A stretch of 64,000 nt of DNA from Thermohalobacter berrensis. GTDB lineage: Bacteria; Bacillota; Clostridia; Tissierellales; Thermohalobacteraceae. The notes beneath the pieces are model-generated. The model was not told where the DNA came from. It ran no database searches and saw only the letters and a list, made by a program, of their open reading frames with translations. The stretch lies in assembly GCF_003609645.1 (NCBI RefSeq), contig NZ_MCIB01000038.1, positions 1 through 64,000 on the forward strand. The letters are read 5' to 3'. Both the position numbers and the translations under genes were made by a program. Numbering within the stretch: position 1 is the first letter of the stretch; each line of letters begins with the position of its first letter. This document shows, in pieces, positions 35,101 to 44,606 of the stretch.

Positions 35101-36213
35101 GTGAGTAGTGAAGTTTTCTTTATTAATCTTAGAGCTACAAGTAAAAAGGATAATATACAAAATAAACTTAGAAGACTTTATGATAAACTAGAAGTAAAAA
35201 ATATACTAGCACAAAATGACATTACTGCTATTAAGCTACACTTTGGAGAAAAGGGGACAAATGCTTTTATTCATCCTGTTTTTGTAAGACAAATAGTCGA
35301 TAAGACTAAAGAAAGCGGTGCAAAGCCATTTTTAACAGATACAAATACCCTTTACACTGGTAGTAGATCAAATAGTGTTGATCATATACAAACAGCTATA
35401 GAAAATGGATTTGCATATGCTGTAGTAAATGCTCCAATTATTATAGCAGATGGAATATATAGCAAAAATTCTATTGAAGTAGAGATTAATAAAAAACATT
35501 TTGATAAAGTAAAAATTGCTTCTGATATATATTATGCTAATTCAATGATTGTTCTAAGCCATGTTAAAGGTCATGAATTAGCAGGTTTTGGAGGAGCTAT
35601 AAAAAATCTAGCAATGGGTTGTGCTAGTGCTCCGGGAAAACAAATTCAACATTCTGATTCTAAGCCGAAAGTAAAAAGAAAAAAATGTATAGCATGTAAA
35701 ATATGTATTAATAATTGTCCTGCCGATTCTATAAGTATTCAGGATGAAAAGGCCAAAATAGATAAAGAAAAATGTATTGGGTGTGGTGAATGTATATCAA
35801 TATGTCCAAAGAGGGCTATTCAGGTTCAATGGAAGACAGATCCTGATGTTTTCTTAGAAAAAATGGCAGAATATGCCTATGGGGCAGTTGAAAACAAGAA
35901 AGGTAAAGTAGCGTATTTTAACTTTGTTATGAATGTAACACCTTTATGTGACTGTGTACCATGGAGTGATGCTCCGATTGTAGGTGATGTTGGAATACTT
36001 GCATCATTCGATCCAGTTGCTATAGACCAAGCAAGTACCGATTTAATTGATAAACAAATTGGAAATAAGGATAGTGAATTAAAAGTTAATTTTGAACCAG
36101 GAAAAGATAAGTTTAAAGGGGTACATCCAAACATTAATAGTAAGAACATATTAGAGTATGCTGAAAAATTAGGTTTAGGTAGCAGAAATTATAAGTTAAT
36201 AGAAGTTAAATAG
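35101..36213 (+). CDS. DUF362 protein with two 4Fe-4S ferredoxin motifs
   Basis: Protein of 370 residues: DUF362 pieces in the N-terminal half (AIKLHFGEKGTNAFIHPVFV, SHVKGHELAGFGGAIKNLAMGCASAPGKQ) and C-terminal part (DVGILASFDPVAIDQASTDLI), with an inserted dicluster ferredoxin at about 198-245 (CIACKICINNCP and CIGCGECISICP). It should be a cytoplasmic redox protein; partners are unknown. The start is GTG at 35101 behind AAGGAAGTGA. It lies directly upstream of the glycine riboswitch but on a separate transcript. Confidence 0.85.
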   Translation: MSSEVFFINLRATSKKDNIQNKLRRLYDKLEVKNILAQNDITAIKLHFGEKGTNAFIHPVFVRQIVDKTKESGAKPFLTDTNTLYTGSRSNSVDHIQTAIENGFAYAVVNAPIIIADGIYSKNSIEVEINKKHFDKVKIASDIYYANSMIVLSHVKGHELAGFGGAIKNLAMGCASAPGKQIQHSDSKPKVKRKKCIACKICINNCPADSISIQDEKAKIDKEKCIGCGECISICPKRAIQVQWKTDPDVFLEKMAEYAYGAVENKKGKVAYFNFVMNVTPLCDCVPWSDAPIVGDVGILASFDPVAIDQASTDLIDKQIGNKDSELKVNFEPGKDKFKGVHPNINSKNILEYAEKLGLGSRNYKLIEVK

Positions 36214-36254
36214 AAATTTTTTGCCTTAATTAACCAATTAAGTGAAAAAAGAGG

Positions 36255-36283
36255 TTGTACAAGATAATTTTGTATATTATAAT
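36255..36283 (+). promoter_or_regulatory. promoter of the glycine reductase operon
   Basis: TTGTAC and a perfect TATAAT are 17 bases apart. Transcription would start near 36290, about 40 bases before the first glycine aptamer. Confidence 0.75.
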
Positions 36284-36319
36284 AAAAGTAGGATGTTAAT
36301 AAAAAAACAAAAAAATTTG

Positions 36320-36503
36320 CTGGATGACAAATGCGGGAGATGCTAGCTTTGAGCTAGAGCCGAAGGGGTAAGTTATAGAATGTAGTGCCGTTCTATAATG
36401 AAACTCTCAGGCAAAAGGACCGCATTTTGACAGTCCTCTGGAAAGCCTTAGGGCACCGAAGGGGCAATTCTTTTAAGAAGAATCTCTCAGGTTAAATACA
36501 GAG
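36320..36503 (+). ncRNA. tandem glycine riboswitch
   Basis: Two glycine aptamers in series. Aptamer 1 is closed by AAATGCGG (36329) and CCGCATTT (36420), with the conserved GCCGAAGGGG and CTCTCAGGCAAAAGGACC. Aptamer 2 is closed by CTCTG (36436) and CAGAG (36499), with CACCGAAGGGG and CTCTCAGG. A GGA before aptamer 1 can pair with TCC in the linker next to GA-rich bases, matching the known leader-linker kink-turn. It lies upstream of grdX, so glycine should control the whole glycine reductase operon. Confidence 0.93.
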
Positions 36504-36541
36504 CAAAGGGCACCCAAGTGAGGGGTGTTTTTTGCTCTTTT
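36501..36541 (+). terminator. riboswitch-controlled terminator before grdX
   Basis: GAGCAAA (36501) pairs with TTTGCTC (36531), and CACCC with GGGTG inside, followed by TTTTC. The first GAG is also the 3' strand of the aptamer 2 closing helix, so glycine binding should prevent terminator formation and turn expression on. Confidence 0.75.
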
Positions 36542-36580
36542 CTATTAAGAAAACATTTTCCTATTCAAGGAGTGGAATAA

Positions 36581-36955
36581 TTGAAGAAATTTGTAATAAC
36601 CAACAATCCTCTAGTTAAAGAAAAACTTTCTGAATATATTGAAATTAATTATTTTGATATTACATATTTAGATATTTTAAAAAAGGTTAGAGATAAAGTA
36701 CATAAAGGATATAAATTATTAACACATCCACTATCGGGAAGTTTAAAACCAAACGAAACTCCGTATAAGTCGATTATTATAGGTCATAATAATGATAAGT
36801 TAGATATGGAGTCATTAATGATAATTGAAAGCAGCATACAAACTGCTGAGAAGTTCATAAAAGATAAAAACACTCCTAATTGGAATGAAAAAATCCTTAA
36901 AGATTTCCAAGTTATCGACATTTCACTTATTGAACAACTTGTCAAAGAATTATAA
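36581..36955 (+). CDS. grdX: GrdX protein
   Basis: Protein of 124 residues found at the head of glycine reductase operons. Visible family pieces are KKFVITNNPLVKE at the start and GYKLLTHPLSGSLKPNETPYKSIII in the middle. Its function is not established. The start is TTG at 36581 behind AAGGAGTGG, first gene after the glycine riboswitch and about 105 bases before trxB. Confidence 0.88.
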   Translation: MKKFVITNNPLVKEKLSEYIEINYFDITYLDILKKVRDKVHKGYKLLTHPLSGSLKPNETPYKSIIIGHNNDKLDMESLMIIESSIQTAEKFIKDKNTPNWNEKILKDFQVIDISLIEQLVKEL

Positions 36956-37060
36956 GGGTATTTCTATTCTAGGTATAAAACTAGAGAAAAAGTGGCAATA
37001 TTTTAATTAGGTTTTAGTTATTATAAAAATTTATAAACAATAAATAAAGGAGTGAGAAAA

Positions 37061-38011
37061 ATGGCAGATACTATTTATGATGTAGCCATAATAGGAGCAG
37101 GACCTGCTGGGCTAGCTGCAGGTATATATTCAGGTAGGGCTAGGCTTAAAACATTGCTTTTAGAAAAAGAGAAGACTGGGGGACAAATAGTAACAACAGA
37201 GGAAGTAGCAAACTATCCTGGATCAATTGAAAATGCAACAGGACCATCACTAATTGCAAGAATGGTAGATCAGGCTGAAGAGTTTGGAGTAGAAAGGAAA
37301 TCAGATGCAATTAAAGAGGTAAAACTAGAAGATAAGATAAAAGTGTTAAAAGGAGAAAAAAGTGAATACAAAGCTAAAGCAGTAATAATAGCAACAGGGG
37401 CACAGCCAAGAAAGCTAAATGTTCCAGGAGAAAAAGAATTAACAGGAAAAGGTGTATCATACTGTGCTACTTGTGATGCTGACTTTTTCACTGATTTTGA
37501 AGTATATGTTATTGGTGGAGGAGATTCTGCAGTAGAAGAGGCTTTATATCTATCTAAATTTGCTCGAAAAGTAACTATAGTTCACAGAAGAGATAAATTA
37601 AGAGCAGCAAAATCAATCCAAGAAAAAGCTTTCAATAACAATAAAATAGATTTTATATGGAATTCAGAAGTTAAAGAAATTAAAGGTGACGGTGTAGTTG
37701 AATCTATGGTATTAAGAAACAGGGAAACGGGAGAAGAGACTTTAATTGAAGCGGATGAAGAAGACGGAACATTTGGAATATTCATTTTTATAGGATACTT
37801 ACCTCAGACAGAGTTATTTAAAGATATTATTGATATGGATGAGAGAGGTTATATTATAACAGACAGTGATATGAAGACTAATATAAGTGGTGTGTTTTCG
37901 GCAGGAGACTGTAGACAAAAATCATTAAGGCAAGTTGTTACTGCTTGTGCAGATGGGGCTATAGCTGCCACTCAGGCAGAAAAATATATAGAAAATAATT
38001 TTGAAGAATAA
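37061..38011 (+). CDS. trxB: thioredoxin reductase
   Basis: FAD enzyme of 316 residues that passes NAD(P)H electrons to thioredoxin for glycine reductase. FAD motif [19 protein letters not shown], redox pair CATC (about 135), pyridine-nucleotide motif [14 protein letters not shown] followed by HRRDKLRA, and the final [27 protein letters not shown]. The HRR residues favour NADPH. I chose the ATG at 37061 because AAGGAG is 8 bases upstream. It lies 13 bases before trxA. Confidence 0.94.
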   Translation: MADTIYDVAIIGAGPAGLAAGIYSGRARLKTLLLEKEKTGGQIVTTEEVANYPGSIENATGPSLIARMVDQAEEFGVERKSDAIKEVKLEDKIKVLKGEKSEYKAKAVIIATGAQPRKLNVPGEKELTGKGVSYCATCDADFFTDFEVYVIGGGDSAVEEALYLSKFARKVTIVHRRDKLRAAKSIQEKAFNNNKIDFIWNSEVKEIKGDGVVESMVLRNRETGEETLIEADEEDGTFGIFIFIGYLPQTELFKDIIDMDERGYIITDSDMKTNISGVFSAGDCRQKSLRQVVTACADGAIAATQAEKYIENNFEE

Positions 38012-38024
38012 AGGAGGTATAGGT

Positions 38025-38342
38025 ATGTTAGAAGTTGATAAGAAAACTTTTGAAGATGAGGTTTTAAATGCCGAAGGATATATTTTGGTTGACTTCTGGG
38101 GAAGAAATTGTGAACCTTGTAAGGCATTAATGCCACATGTTGAAGAATTAGAAAAAAAATATGGAGATAAGATGAAGTTTTGTAAATTAGATACTTCAAA
38201 GGCTAGAAGACTTGCTATTAAGCAAAAAGTGTTAGGATTACCAACAATAGCAATATATAAAGATGGAGAAAAACTTGAAGAGTTGACTAAAGATGATGCT
38301 ACTAAAGAAAATATAGAAGAAATGATTAAAAAATATGTTTAA
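38025..38342 (+). CDS. trxA: thioredoxin with CEPC active site
   Basis: Thioredoxin of 105 residues serving as electron donor to glycine reductase. The active site is [11 protein letters not shown] (Cys29, Cys32) where most thioredoxins have WCGPC; variant motifs are known in grd-linked thioredoxins. The cis-Pro loop [12 protein letters not shown] is normal. AAGGAGG before the ATG at 38025 decides the start. A long hairpin lies between it and grdE. Confidence 0.93.
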   Translation: MLEVDKKTFEDEVLNAEGYILVDFWGRNCEPCKALMPHVEELEKKYGDKMKFCKLDTSKARRLAIKQKVLGLPTIAIYKDGEKLEELTKDDATKENIEEMIKKYV

Positions 38343-38355
38343 TTAAACTTGCCTA

Positions 38356-38398
38356 TTATTTTTACCGATATTGGCTATGCCAATATTGGTAAAAATAA
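38356..38398 (+). other. 20-bp hairpin in the trxA-grdE gap
   Basis: Arms 38356-38375 and 38379-38398 pair over 20 bp with a single wobble and a 3-base loop. The 3' arm is A-rich and no T run follows, so it is not a normal terminator; it may be a processing or stability element. A second small hairpin, ATGCTGG/CCAGCAT, lies at 38404-38421. Confidence 0.65.
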
Positions 38399-38458
38399 GA
38401 TATATGCTGGAATACCAGCATTAAAAGTATTAACCGAAAGTTTAAGGAGGTGAACTGT

Positions 38459-39745
38459 ATGCGTCTTGAGTTAGGTAAGATTAACATTAAGGATGTTCAG
38501 TTTGGAAGTGAAACAAAGGTGGAGAATGGCGTTTTATACGTCAACAAAGAAGAACTTATTACACTTATTAGTGAAGATGAAAACTTAAAAAGTGTAGATG
38601 TAGAATTAGCTAAACCTGGCGAAAGTGTAAGAATTATGCCAGTAAAGGACGTAATTGAACCTAGAGTTAAGGTTGAAGGGCCAGGTGGAATTTTCCCAGG
38701 TGTTTTATCAAAGGTGGATACTGTAGGTACTGGAAGAACAAATGTATTAAAGGGTGCTGCAGTAGTTACAACAGGTAAGATAGTTGGGTTCCAAGAGGGT
38801 ATTATTGACATGAGTGGCCCTGGAGCAGATTACACACCATTTTCTAAGCTAAATAATGTTGTTTTAGTATGTGAGCCTAAAGATGGACTAAAACAACATG
38901 AGCATGAGGCAGCTGTTAGATTAGCAGGATTAAAGGCTGCTAAATATTTAGGTGAAGCAGCTAAGAATGTAGAGCCAGATGAGGTAAAAACTTATGAATC
39001 ATTATCTCTATTAGAGAGTGTAAACAAGTATCCAAATTTACCAAAAGTAGCATATGTTCTAATGCTTCAGAGTCAAGGATTATTACATGATACTTATGTT
39101 TATGGTGTAGACGCTAAGCAGATTGTACCATCAATAATGTATCCAACAGAATTGATGGATGGTGCTATTATAAGTGGAAACTGTGTTTCAGCTTGTGATA
39201 AGAACACAACTTATCATCATCTAAATAACCCAATAGTTGAAGATTTATTTGAAAAACACGGTAAAGAATTAAATTTTGTAGGGGTTATTATAACTAATGA
39301 AAATGTTTACCTAGCAGATAAACAAAGATCTTCAAATTGGTCAGCGAAATTAGCTGAATACCTTGGAGTAGATGGAGTAATTATTTCTCAAGAAGGATTT
39401 GGAAATCCAGATACTGACTTAATAATGAACTGTACTAAAATTGAGAAAAAAGGTATTAAGACTGTAATTGTTACAGATGAATATGCTGGTAGAGATGGAG
39501 CTTCACAATCATTAGCAGATGCTGACCCATTAGCAAATGCAGTAGTAACTGCAGGTAATGCTAATGAAATTATAAAACTACCAGCAATGGATAAAGTAAT
39601 AGGACACGTAGAACCAGCTAATACAATTGCTGGTGGATTTGATGGAAGTTTAAATGAAGATGGCACAATAGAGGTTGAGCTACAGGCTATAACTGGTGCT
39701 ACAAATGAATTAGGATTTAGTAAATTAACAGCAAAAGGATATTAA
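38459..39745 (+). CDS. grdE: glycine reductase protein B proprotein (alpha/beta)
   Basis: 428-residue precursor of the two smaller subunits of protein B, the glycine-specific component. GrdE proteins cleave themselves before a cysteine to form a carbonyl (pyruvoyl-type) group that binds glycine as a Schiff base. Here the site is [10 protein letters not shown], Asn241-Cys242, which matches the position known for the family. The start at 38459 is set by AAGGAGGTG 7 bases upstream. It is followed 28 bases on by grdA. Confidence 0.94.
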   Translation: MRLELGKINIKDVQFGSETKVENGVLYVNKEELITLISEDENLKSVDVELAKPGESVRIMPVKDVIEPRVKVEGPGGIFPGVLSKVDTVGTGRTNVLKGAAVVTTGKIVGFQEGIIDMSGPGADYTPFSKLNNVVLVCEPKDGLKQHEHEAAVRLAGLKAAKYLGEAAKNVEPDEVKTYESLSLLESVNKYPNLPKVAYVLMLQSQGLLHDTYVYGVDAKQIVPSIMYPTELMDGAIISGNCVSACDKNTTYHHLNNPIVEDLFEKHGKELNFVGVIITNENVYLADKQRSSNWSAKLAEYLGVDGVIISQEGFGNPDTDLIMNCTKIEKKGIKTVIVTDEYAGRDGASQSLADADPLANAVVTAGNANEIIKLPAMDKVIGHVEPANTIAGGFDGSLNEDGTIEVELQAITGATNELGFSKLTAKGY

Positions 39746-39773
39746 TAAACTAATAAAGAAAGGATGGGTGATG

Positions 39774-40250
39774 ATGGGATTATTTGACGGTAAAAAGGTA
39801 ATTATTATTGGCGATAGAGATGGAATCCCAGGGCCAGCTATTGAAGAGTGCCTAAAAACTACAGAAGCTGAAGTAGTATTCTCATCAACTGAATGCTTTG
39901 TCTGAACTGCAGCAGGAGCAATGGACCTAGAAAACCAGCAGAGAGTTAAGGATTTAACTGAAAAGCATGGAGCAGAAAATGTAGTAGTAATATTAGGTGC
40001 AGCGGAAGGAGAAGCTGCAGGATTAGCTGCTGAAACAGTAACTGCTGGAGATCCAACTTTTGCAGGTCCATTAGCAGGAGTCCAGTTAGGACTCAGAGTA
40101 TATCATGCTGTAGAACCAGAATTCAAAAACGAAGTAGATCCTGAAGTATATGATGAACAAATAGGTATGATGGAAATGGTTCTTGATGTTGATGAAATTA
40201 TTGAAGAAATGAAAGATATTAGAGAAGAATATTGTAAATTTGATGACTAA
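39774..40250 (+). CDS. grdA: glycine reductase selenoprotein A (UGA read as Sec)
   Basis: Selenoprotein A of 158 residues, the acidic carrier that takes the carboxymethyl group from protein B. It begins [26 protein letters not shown]. The in-frame TGA at 39903-39905 lies in CFV-Sec-T and is residue 44 with this start, the known position; the reading continues as [16 protein letters not shown] to 40250. An ATG directly before (39771) is also possible. Acidic C-terminus. The bases after the TGA should hold a SECIS element, but I could not fold one convincingly. Confidence 0.93.
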
Positions 40251-40283
40251 TTAAATAATACCCGTGATGAGAGGGGGGAAAGA

Positions 40284-41594
40284 ATGAGTAAAATTAAAGT
40301 TGTTCACTATATAAATCAGTTTTTTGCCGGAATAGGTGGAGAGGAAAAAGCAGACCACAAGCCAGAGGTTAGAGAAGGTGCTGTTGGTCCAGGAATGGAG
40401 TTTAACAAAAGATTTAAAGGTGAAGCTGAAATAGTTGCTACTGTAATATGTGGAGATACTTATTTCAATGAAAATACAGAAGATGCTAAGAAGAAAATAT
40501 TAGAAATGGTTAAAAAATATAATCCAGACATATTTATAGCAGGACCAGCTTTTAATGCTGGTAGATATGGAGTTGCTTGTGGTACTATAACTAAAGCTGT
40601 TAATGATGAACTTCAAATCCCTGTTTTAACAGGAATGTACATTGAAAACCCTGGCGCTGATATGTTTAAGAAAAGTGTATATATTGTTGAAACAAAAAAT
40701 AGTGCGGCAGGTATGAGAAAAGCTGTTAAATCTATGACAAAACTAGCATTAAAACTTGCTAAAGGAGAAGAAATCGGAACTCCTGAAGAAGAAGGATATA
40801 TGCCAAGGGGAATTAGGAAGAACTATTTTGCTCAAGAGAGAGGATCTAAGAGAGCTGTAGATATGCTAATTAAGAAGTTAAAAGATGAAGACTTTACTAC
40901 CGAATATCCAATGCCAGACTTTGATAGAGTAGAACCAAATCCTGCAGTTAAGGATTTAGCAAATGCTAAAATCGCTTTAGTAACTTCAGGTGGTATTGTT
41001 CCAAAGGGCAATCCAGATCATATAGAGTCTTCAAGTGCTTCAAGATATGGTAAATACGATATTGCAGACTTTAATGATTTAACTAGTGAAGACCATGAAA
41101 CTGCCCATGGAGGATATGACCCAGTTTATGCTAATGATGATCCTGATAGAGTTTTACCTGTAGATGTATTGAGGGATCTAGAAAAAGAAGGTGTAATTGG
41201 AGAACTTCATAGATACTATTACGCAACTGTGGGTAATGGTACAGCAGTATCAAGTGCAAAGAAGTTTGCTGCTGAATTTGCAAAGGAATTAAAAAATGAT
41301 GGTGTGGATGCAGTTATATTAACATCAACCTGAGGTACTTGTACACGTTGCGGTGCAACGATGGTAAAAGAAATAGAAAGGGCTGGAATTCCAGTAGTTC
41401 ACGTATGTACTGTAGTACCTATTTCATTAACTGTAGGTGCTAACAGGATAGTTCCAGCAGTGGCAATACCACACCCATTAGGCAATCCAAATCTAGACAA
41501 AGATGCTGAAAAACAAGTGAGAAGAAAATTAGTTGAAAAAGCTTTAAAAGCTCTTCAGACTGAAGTTGATGGTCAAACAGTATTTGAAGACTAA
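40284..41594 (+). CDS. grdB: glycine reductase selenoprotein B gamma subunit (UGA read as Sec)
   Basis: 436-residue selenoprotein subunit of protein B, which cleaves the C-N bond of glycine. Start MSKIKVVHYINQFFAGIGGEE is family-typical, behind GAGAGGGGGG. The in-frame TGA at 41331-41333 is codon 350, in ILTST-Sec-GTCTRCGATMVKEIE, the known place of Sec in this family; the frame continues to 41594 with IPVVHVCTVVPISLTVGANRIVPAVAIPHPLG. Reading the TGA as stop would give a 349-residue truncated product plus an orphan tail. Confidence 0.95.
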
Positions 41595-41681
41595 AAGTAA
41601 AAATAAGTCTAAAAATGGGTGATGATTATTCATCACCCATTTTAATAAACAAATAGCCCATAATAATTTGGAGGTGTAAAT

Positions 41682-43220
41682 ATGACCCAAGCTATTATTA
41701 AAGGTACAGGATATGTATTGGTACATGCGCCAGATATGGTTATTCATAACGGAACTACTCAAACTTCAGAAAGACTAGTTAATCCTGATTCAGAGTATCT
41801 AAAGAAGCTTCCAGAACATCTTCGTAGTTTTGATGAAGCTGTGCATTATCCACCAAATCAAGCTTACATAGGAAATATTACACCAGAAGATTTAAGAAAT
41901 TATGACATGCCTTGGTATGATAAAAAAGTGGAGAATGCAGATAGATTTGGAAAATTCGGAGAGATTATGCCACAAGATGAGTTTATAGGCTTAATGAAAA
42001 TAGTAGATGTTTTCGATTTAGTTAAGTTAAATAAAGAGTTTACAAAAAAAGTAAAAGAAAAATTAGAAAAGCATCCTCTAATTAGTGAAGAATTAATAGC
42101 AAAGCTAAAGGATGGAGATGACCAACAAGAAATAGATAAATATATTAATGAGCAGCATGCAGAGGGTATTTATCATAACGGAAATTTAGTTGGTTGTGTA
42201 AAAAGAGCACATGAAATTGATGTTAATCTAAGCTCTCATGTTTTGTTTGAAAACTTAGTAACTAAAGCATCAGGAGTTTTAGCGTTATTAAATCTTTTTG
42301 AAAAACAGGATATAAATCCAGATGATATTGAGTATGTAATTGAGTGCTCTGAAGAAGCATGTGGAGATATGAATCAAAGAGGTGGAGGAAACTTTGCAAA
42401 ATCAATAGCTGAAATTGCTGGATGTAACAATGCAACTGGTTCTGATACAAGAGGCTTCTGTGCAGCTCCTACACATGCTTTAATAGAAGCAGCTGCATTA
42501 GTAAAAGCTGGAGTATATGAAAACGTAGTTATTGTAGCAGGTGGAGCAACTGCAAAGTTAGGTATGAATGGTAAAGATCACGTTAAAAAAGGTATGCCTG
42601 TATTAGAGGATACTTTAGGTGGATTTGCTATTTTGGTAAGTAAAAATGATGGAGTAAATCCAATATTAAGAACAGACCTAGTAGGTAGACATACAGTTGG
42701 TACAGGTTCATCACCACAGGCTGTTATTACTTCTCTAGTAACTACACCACTAGATAAAGGGGATTTAAAGATTACTGATATAGATAAATATTCAGTAGAA
42801 ATGCAAAATCCAGATATAACAAAACCATCAGGGGCAGGAGATGTACCAACTTCAAATTATAAGATGATAGGTGCTTTAGGAGTAAAAAGAAAAGAGCTTG
42901 AAAGAAAAGAATTAATGAATTTTGTAAAAACTCATGGTATGCCAGGTTGGGCGCCAACTCAAGGACATATTCCATCTGGTGTACCTTATGTAGGATTTGC
43001 AAGAGAGGCAATGCTAAATAATGAAATAGATAGAGCTATGATTGTTGGAAAAGGTAGTTTATTCCTAGGACGTATGACAAATCTTTTTGATGGTGTATCT
43101 ATAGTTATAGAAAGGAATACTGGTAAACTTCGAGAAGAAAAAGGTTTATCAGAAGAAGAAGTTAAAAAAATGGTTGGAGAAGCATTAAGAGAATTTGCGT
43201 CACACTTACTGAAGGATTAG
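41682..43220 (+). CDS. grdC: glycine reductase protein C beta subunit
   Basis: 512 residues, KAS/FabH-like fold; with GrdD it forms protein C, which converts the carboxymethyl-selenoether on protein A to acetyl phosphate. Visible: GTGYVLVHAPDMVIHNGTTQTSER at the start, SEEACGDMNQRGGGNFAKSIAEIAGC, TGSDTRGFCAAPTHALIEAAALV with the likely active Cys. GGAGGTG precedes the ATG. It ends 11 bases before grdD. Confidence 0.94.
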   Translation: MTQAIIKGTGYVLVHAPDMVIHNGTTQTSERLVNPDSEYLKKLPEHLRSFDEAVHYPPNQAYIGNITPEDLRNYDMPWYDKKVENADRFGKFGEIMPQDEFIGLMKIVDVFDLVKLNKEFTKKVKEKLEKHPLISEELIAKLKDGDDQQEIDKYINEQHAEGIYHNGNLVGCVKRAHEIDVNLSSHVLFENLVTKASGVLALLNLFEKQDINPDDIEYVIECSEEACGDMNQRGGGNFAKSIAEIAGCNNATGSDTRGFCAAPTHALIEAAALVKAGVYENVVIVAGGATAKLGMNGKDHVKKGMPVLEDTLGGFAILVSKNDGVNPILRTDLVGRHTVGTGSSPQAVITSLVTTPLDKGDLKITDIDKYSVEMQNPDITKPSGAGDVPTSNYKMIGALGVKRKELERKELMNFVKTHGMPGWAPTQGHIPSGVPYVGFAREAMLNNEIDRAMIVGKGSLFLGRMTNLFDGVSIVIERNTGKLREEKGLSEEEVKKMVGEALREFASHLLKD

Positions 43221-43231
43221 AGGTGATAAGT

Positions 43232-44416
43232 ATGGCAGATAATAATGTTAAAAAAATGTTGGGAAAAGTTTTTAATGATATTGCTGACGCAATTGAAACA
43301 GGACAGTTTGGCAGAAAGGTTAGAGTTGGTATAACAACGTTAGGAAGTGAACATGGAGTTGATAACATTGTTAAAGGGGCTGAATTAGCCCAAGAGAAGG
43401 ATAAATCAATGGAAGTAGTTTTAATAGGTCCCAAAGTTGATACAAATCTAGAAATTGTAGAAGCAAACAATGAGGAAGAAGCTCATAAAAAAATGGAAAA
43501 GTTATTAGATGATGGGGATATACAAAGTGCAGTTACAATGCATTATAATTTCCCAATAGGAGTATCAACTGTTGGAAGAGTTGTTACACCAGGAAAGGGT
43601 AAGGAAATGTTTATTGCTACTACAACAGGTACATCATCTCCCCATAGAGTAGAAGCAATGATTAAAAACGGGATATACGGTATAATTACAGCAAAAGCTA
43701 TGGGAATTAAGAATCCTTCGGTTGGTATATTAAATGTTGATGGTGCAAGAAAAGTTGAAAGTGCCTTAAAAGAGTTAAATGAGAATGGTTATGAAATTAA
43801 TTTTACAGAATCAATAAGGGCTGATGGCGGTTCAGTTATGCGAGGAAACGATTTACTTGTAGGGACTCCAGATGTTATGATAACTGATACGCTTACCGGT
43901 AACTTGTTAATGAAAATATTTTCATCATTTACTACTGGAGGCAGCTATGAAGCAATGGGATATGGTTATGGTCCTGGTATAGGTGAAGGTTATGAAAGAA
44001 CGATTATAATTTTATCAAGGGCCTCAGGAGTACCTGTAGTAGCTAATGCAATCCAGTATGCAGCAGACTTAGCAAAGGGAAATATTGTTCAAACTGCTAA
44101 AGAAGAATTTAATAAAGCTAAAAAAGCTAAATTAGATGAAATATTAAAAAATCTTAAAAATAAAGATAAAGGCACTTCAGAAGATACAGAAGAAATAACT
44201 CCGCCCTCTAAAGAAGTTGTAACAGGCTCTATTTCAGGTATCGATATTATTGAATTAGAAAATGCAGTTAGAACTTTATGGAAAAACGGAATATATGCAG
44301 AAAGCGGAATGGGCTGTACTGGACCTGTTGTAATGGTAAGTGAAGATAAACTTAATAAAGCTTTAGAAGTTTTAACTAAGGCAGGATATACTACAAAAGA
44401 ATCAGACCCATGCTAA
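43232..44416 (+). CDS. grdD: glycine reductase protein C alpha subunit
   Basis: 394 residues; PlsX/phosphotransacetylase-like subunit of protein C that releases acetyl phosphate. Family pieces: VRVGITTLGSEHGVDNIVKGAELAQ, HYNFPIGVSTVGRVVTPGKGKEMFIATTTGTSSPHR, GYGPGIGEGYERTIIILSRASGVPVVANAIQYAADLAKG, and the end SGMGCTGPVVMVSEDKL. ATG 43232 has GAGGTGATAA upstream. Last gene of the operon; the stop codon is inside the terminator stem. Confidence 0.94.
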   Translation: MADNNVKKMLGKVFNDIADAIETGQFGRKVRVGITTLGSEHGVDNIVKGAELAQEKDKSMEVVLIGPKVDTNLEIVEANNEEEAHKKMEKLLDDGDIQSAVTMHYNFPIGVSTVGRVVTPGKGKEMFIATTTGTSSPHRVEAMIKNGIYGIITAKAMGIKNPSVGILNVDGARKVESALKELNENGYEINFTESIRADGGSVMRGNDLLVGTPDVMITDTLTGNLLMKIFSSFTTGGSYEAMGYGYGPGIGEGYERTIIILSRASGVPVVANAIQYAADLAKGNIVQTAKEEFNKAKKAKLDEILKNLKNKDKGTSEDTEEITPPSKEVVTGSISGIDIIELENAVRTLWKNGIYAESGMGCTGPVVMVSEDKLNKALEVLTKAGYTTKESDPC

Positions 44417-44450
44417 CAAAAGCCCTAGGTTAGCCTAGGGCTTTTGTTAG
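44413..44450 (+). terminator. 17-bp perfect terminator hairpin of the grd operon
   Basis: Arms 44413-44429 and 44434-44450 are exactly complementary around the loop TTAG. The grdD stop codon TAA (44414) is in the left arm. Confidence 0.85.
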
Positions 44451-44606
44451 CCAACACTGTTTAAAGATATTAAAAATTTTAATTTTAAGTATTTTTTAAA
44501 GAATATTTAAATATATTTTTTATAGAAAAGTAATATACTTTTATGGTATTATTAAAGTAGAATTATTTAACGCAGAATTAACATTTTATAATAGGGAGGT
44601 ATTATA

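Noticed and set aside
38497-38811. Long open frames on the strand opposite grdE, pgk, hppA and other genes
   Set aside because: They mirror codon bias of the true genes, lack ribosome sites and encode low-complexity Ser/Pro/Thr-rich products.
40284-41333. grdB as a truncated pseudogene with a separate 77-codon gene after it
   Set aside because: The TGA is at the known selenocysteine site, the frame continues with conserved sequence, and the operon is otherwise intact.
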